DNA of 7,376 nt from Desulfobia sp. Its GTDB lineage: Bacteria > Desulfobacterota > Desulfobulbia > Desulfobulbales > SURF-16. Location: positions 1-7,376 of the forward strand of contig JAUWDC010000046.1 of the NCBI GenBank assembly GCA_030608985.1. The letters are read 5' to 3'. Both the position numbers and the translations under genes were made by a program. The notes beneath the pieces were generated by a model. That model searched no databases, was not told the origin of the DNA, and was given only the letters and a program-made list of their open reading frames with translations. Shown here in pieces: positions 5,786 through 7,376 of this stretch (its first letter is position 1; the number at the start of each line of letters is the position of its first letter).

Positions 5786-7376
5786 ATTTTTTCTTATCTC
5801 GGATCGGTAAAGGGCACACCCATGAGAGTGGTTCCAGAATATCTTCTTTCAGGATGTGTTGATCATACGCGGCAATGAGATCAGATTTTTTCAGGTAGCC
5901 AATCACACGGTATGGATCATTTTGACTGACCACTGGTAAAAAAGAAAACTCATTTGCAGCGAAAATCTGGAAAGCTTTCTCCATATCCTCATCATCTCTT
6001 ACGGTTACCACATCCCATGTCATTAAAGCCGCTGTTCGAGTAGCGGTTGAAATCTGTACAGATCTTGACAAAAGAATTCTCAAGTCTCGTAGCGTTATAA
6101 TCCCGGACAATTTGCCTTCCAGATCTAGAACAATGAAATGCGGGAAAGTGCTTTCTTCCATCTTCGCACCTGTTTCGCAAATTGGAGTGTCCACCTGTAC
6201 GGTTTGCAGGTCTCGTATCATGAAGTCGCTAATCTGCATGGAGCGTAGTCGGTTGACGTCATGCCCCCGGACAATGTTGATCCCTTTCTGGAGGAGCTTG
6301 TTTTCATAAATTGAGTATCCGTGTAGCAGTTTAACGATGAGCAGGCTTGGTATACAGGCTACCATAAGAGGTAAAATGACCTCGTAATTGTATGTAAGTT
6401 CAAAAATAGTCATAATAGCTGTAATTGGAGCAAGGGTAGTACCACTTACCATAGCTCCCATACCTATAAGGGCATAGTGAGAACTGGAAAGGATAGTATC
6501 CGGCCATATTATTTGGGCACAATTTCCAAAAACAGTTCCTAGCATGGCGCCGATAAAAAGAGATGGAGCAAAAATACCACCACTCATACCACTCCCTATG
6601 GATATCCCGGTTGCAAGGATTTTGGCTGCCACCATGAGAGCGGCAAAAGCAAATGTGATGTTGCCGAACAGGGCCTCATTGATTGTTTGATAGCCTATGC
6701 CCAGTATTTCTGGGAAAAAAAGACCGAGGCAGCCTAAAGCAAGGCCGCCCAAGGCTGGAGATAGCCAGGCTGGAATCTTAAGGCGTTCAATAAAACGCGG
6801 TAGTCCAAAAACAACCGCCATCAGGGCAAGACTTAATAGACCGGCAATAAGACCCATTCCAAGGTAAAGGACAAGTTCCCCTGGGTGCACCATTGAAAAA
6901 GAGGGAATATGAAAGATGGCGGCATCCCCCCAGCAGCTTCGGGCAACCAGTGTTCCTGTCACAGAGGCGATGACAATGTTGCTCAGAAAAGAAGCCTCCA
7001 ATTCAAAAAGAAGAATTTCAACGGCAAACAGGGTTCCCGCCATTGGTGCCTGGAATGTGGCGGCAATACCGGCAGCTGCACCGCAGGCAACTGCCATGCG
7101 TTGTTTCTCCCGGTCGAGCTTGAGAAGCTGGGAAAGGGAAGATCCGATTGATGCACCGATCTGGACAATAGGCCCTTCCCGACCAACTGAAGCACCAGCT
7201 GCAATAAGAGTTGCAGTAATAAAGGTTTTGATTACTGTCACCCTATGACGAATCTGGCCGCCTCGCAAGGCCAAAGCTTCCATAACTTCAGGAACACCTG
7301 GCCCGCGCACCTCAGGTGCCCAGAAGGTGATTATCGGACCAGCAATGAGTCCGGCTAGGGCTGGCAGTACTACCCA
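5784..7376 (-). CDS. ClC-family chloride channel/transporter with two CBS domains, N-terminus cut by the window
   Basis: The visible 530 residues lack the first transmembrane helices; the frame is open to position 7376, so the start lies outside the window (the GTG at 7310 is internal). ClC signatures appear in order: G-P-G-V-P-E-V (first selectivity motif), G-R-E-G-P with the gating glutamate, and G-S-G-M-S-G-G-I-F-A-P-S-L (third motif). About ten hydrophobic helices are followed by a cytosolic tail with two CBS domains, beginning M-Q-I-S-D-F-M-I-R and A-A-L-M-T-W-D-V-V-T-V, which in this family can bind adenine nucleotides and tune activity. It moves chloride or related anions across the inner membrane. 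Two motif positions are unusual: proline where E. coli ClcA has Ser107, and isoleucine where it has the proton-pathway Glu203 (V-E-I versus I-E-E). These suggest altered anion preference or loss of proton coupling, by analogy only. Confidence 0.94.
   Translation of the reverse strand, partial: WVVLPALAGLIAGPIITFWAPEVRGPGVPEVMEALALRGGQIRHRVTVIKTFITATLIAAGASVGREGPIVQIGASIGSSLSQLLKLDREKQRMAVACGAAAGIAATFQAPMAGTLFAVEILLFELEASFLSNIVIASVTGTLVARSCWGDAAIFHIPSFSMVHPGELVLYLGMGLIAGLLSLALMAVVFGLPRFIERLKIPAWLSPALGGLALGCLGLFFPEILGIGYQTINEALFGNITFAFAALMVAAKILATGISIGSGMSGGIFAPSLFIGAMLGTVFGNCAQIIWPDTILSSSHYALIGMGAMVSGTTLAPITAIMTIFELTYNYEVILPLMVACIPSLLIVKLLHGYSIYENKLLQKGINIVRGHDVNRLRSMQISDFMIRDLQTVQVDTPICETGAKMEESTFPHFIVLDLEGKLSGIITLRDLRILLSRSVQISTATRTAALMTWDVVTVRDDEDMEKAFQIFAANEFSFLPVVSQNDPYRVIGYLKKSDLIAAYDQHILKEDILEPLSWVCPLPIRDKKK

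Noticed and set aside
1..7376. CRISPR array, insertion sequence, prophage or toxin-antitoxin pair
   Set aside because: I found no regularly spaced repeats, transposase or integrase motifs, or phage genes. selC can be an integration site, but no integrase or duplicated tRNA end is visible here.

Overview
The window suggests a Gram-negative bacterium of moderate GC content that decodes UGA as selenocysteine. The evidence is a signal-peptide protein, an outer-membrane-type lipoprotein, a cardiolipin synthase, a selenocysteine tRNA and a selenophosphate synthetase that itself carries a UGA codon. The mix resembles anaerobic Desulfobacterota (for example Desulfobulbales), but that placement is an impression from protein style and not a proof.

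Layout. Positions 18-401 (+) encode a small secreted protein with a Rap1a/Tai-like pattern. A gene-poor stretch follows, containing the selenocysteine tRNA (selC, 598-695, minus strand) with a good sigma70-type promoter at 710-738. Divergent from it, 831-1160 (+) encodes a small acidic protein with an anti-sigma-type H-x3-C-x2-C zinc motif. A nested hairpin at 1173-1222 separates it from a convergent minus-strand cluster. Read in transcription order, that cluster is a glycine-zipper lipoprotein (3851-3117), selD (3087-2035) and an AsmA-like membrane-anchored protein (1990-1235). Upstream lies a repeat-bearing intergenic region (3852-4107). Next come a cardiolipin synthase gene (5577-4108, minus) with an exact-consensus promoter and, at the right edge, a ClC-family anion channel/transporter with two CBS domains (5784-7376, minus), cut off at its N-terminus.

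The strongest signal is selenium. A conventional reading of selD would start at 2997 and lose its N-terminus. Reading through an in-frame TGA at 3036-3034 restores the family's nucleophile and lysine motif as G-Sec-A-S-K. A perfect 7-bp hairpin with a G at the first loop position, 21 nt after the TGA, makes a convincing bacterial SECIS element. SelD makes selenophosphate, which SelA uses to charge the selC tRNA, and that tRNA is in turn needed to translate SelD. Both ends of this loop lie within 2.5 kb. selA and selB are not in the window and would be expected elsewhere.

The other genes are mainly envelope or membrane functions: lipoprotein, AsmA-like, cardiolipin synthesis and anion transport. 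No mobile element, CRISPR array or phage gene is visible.
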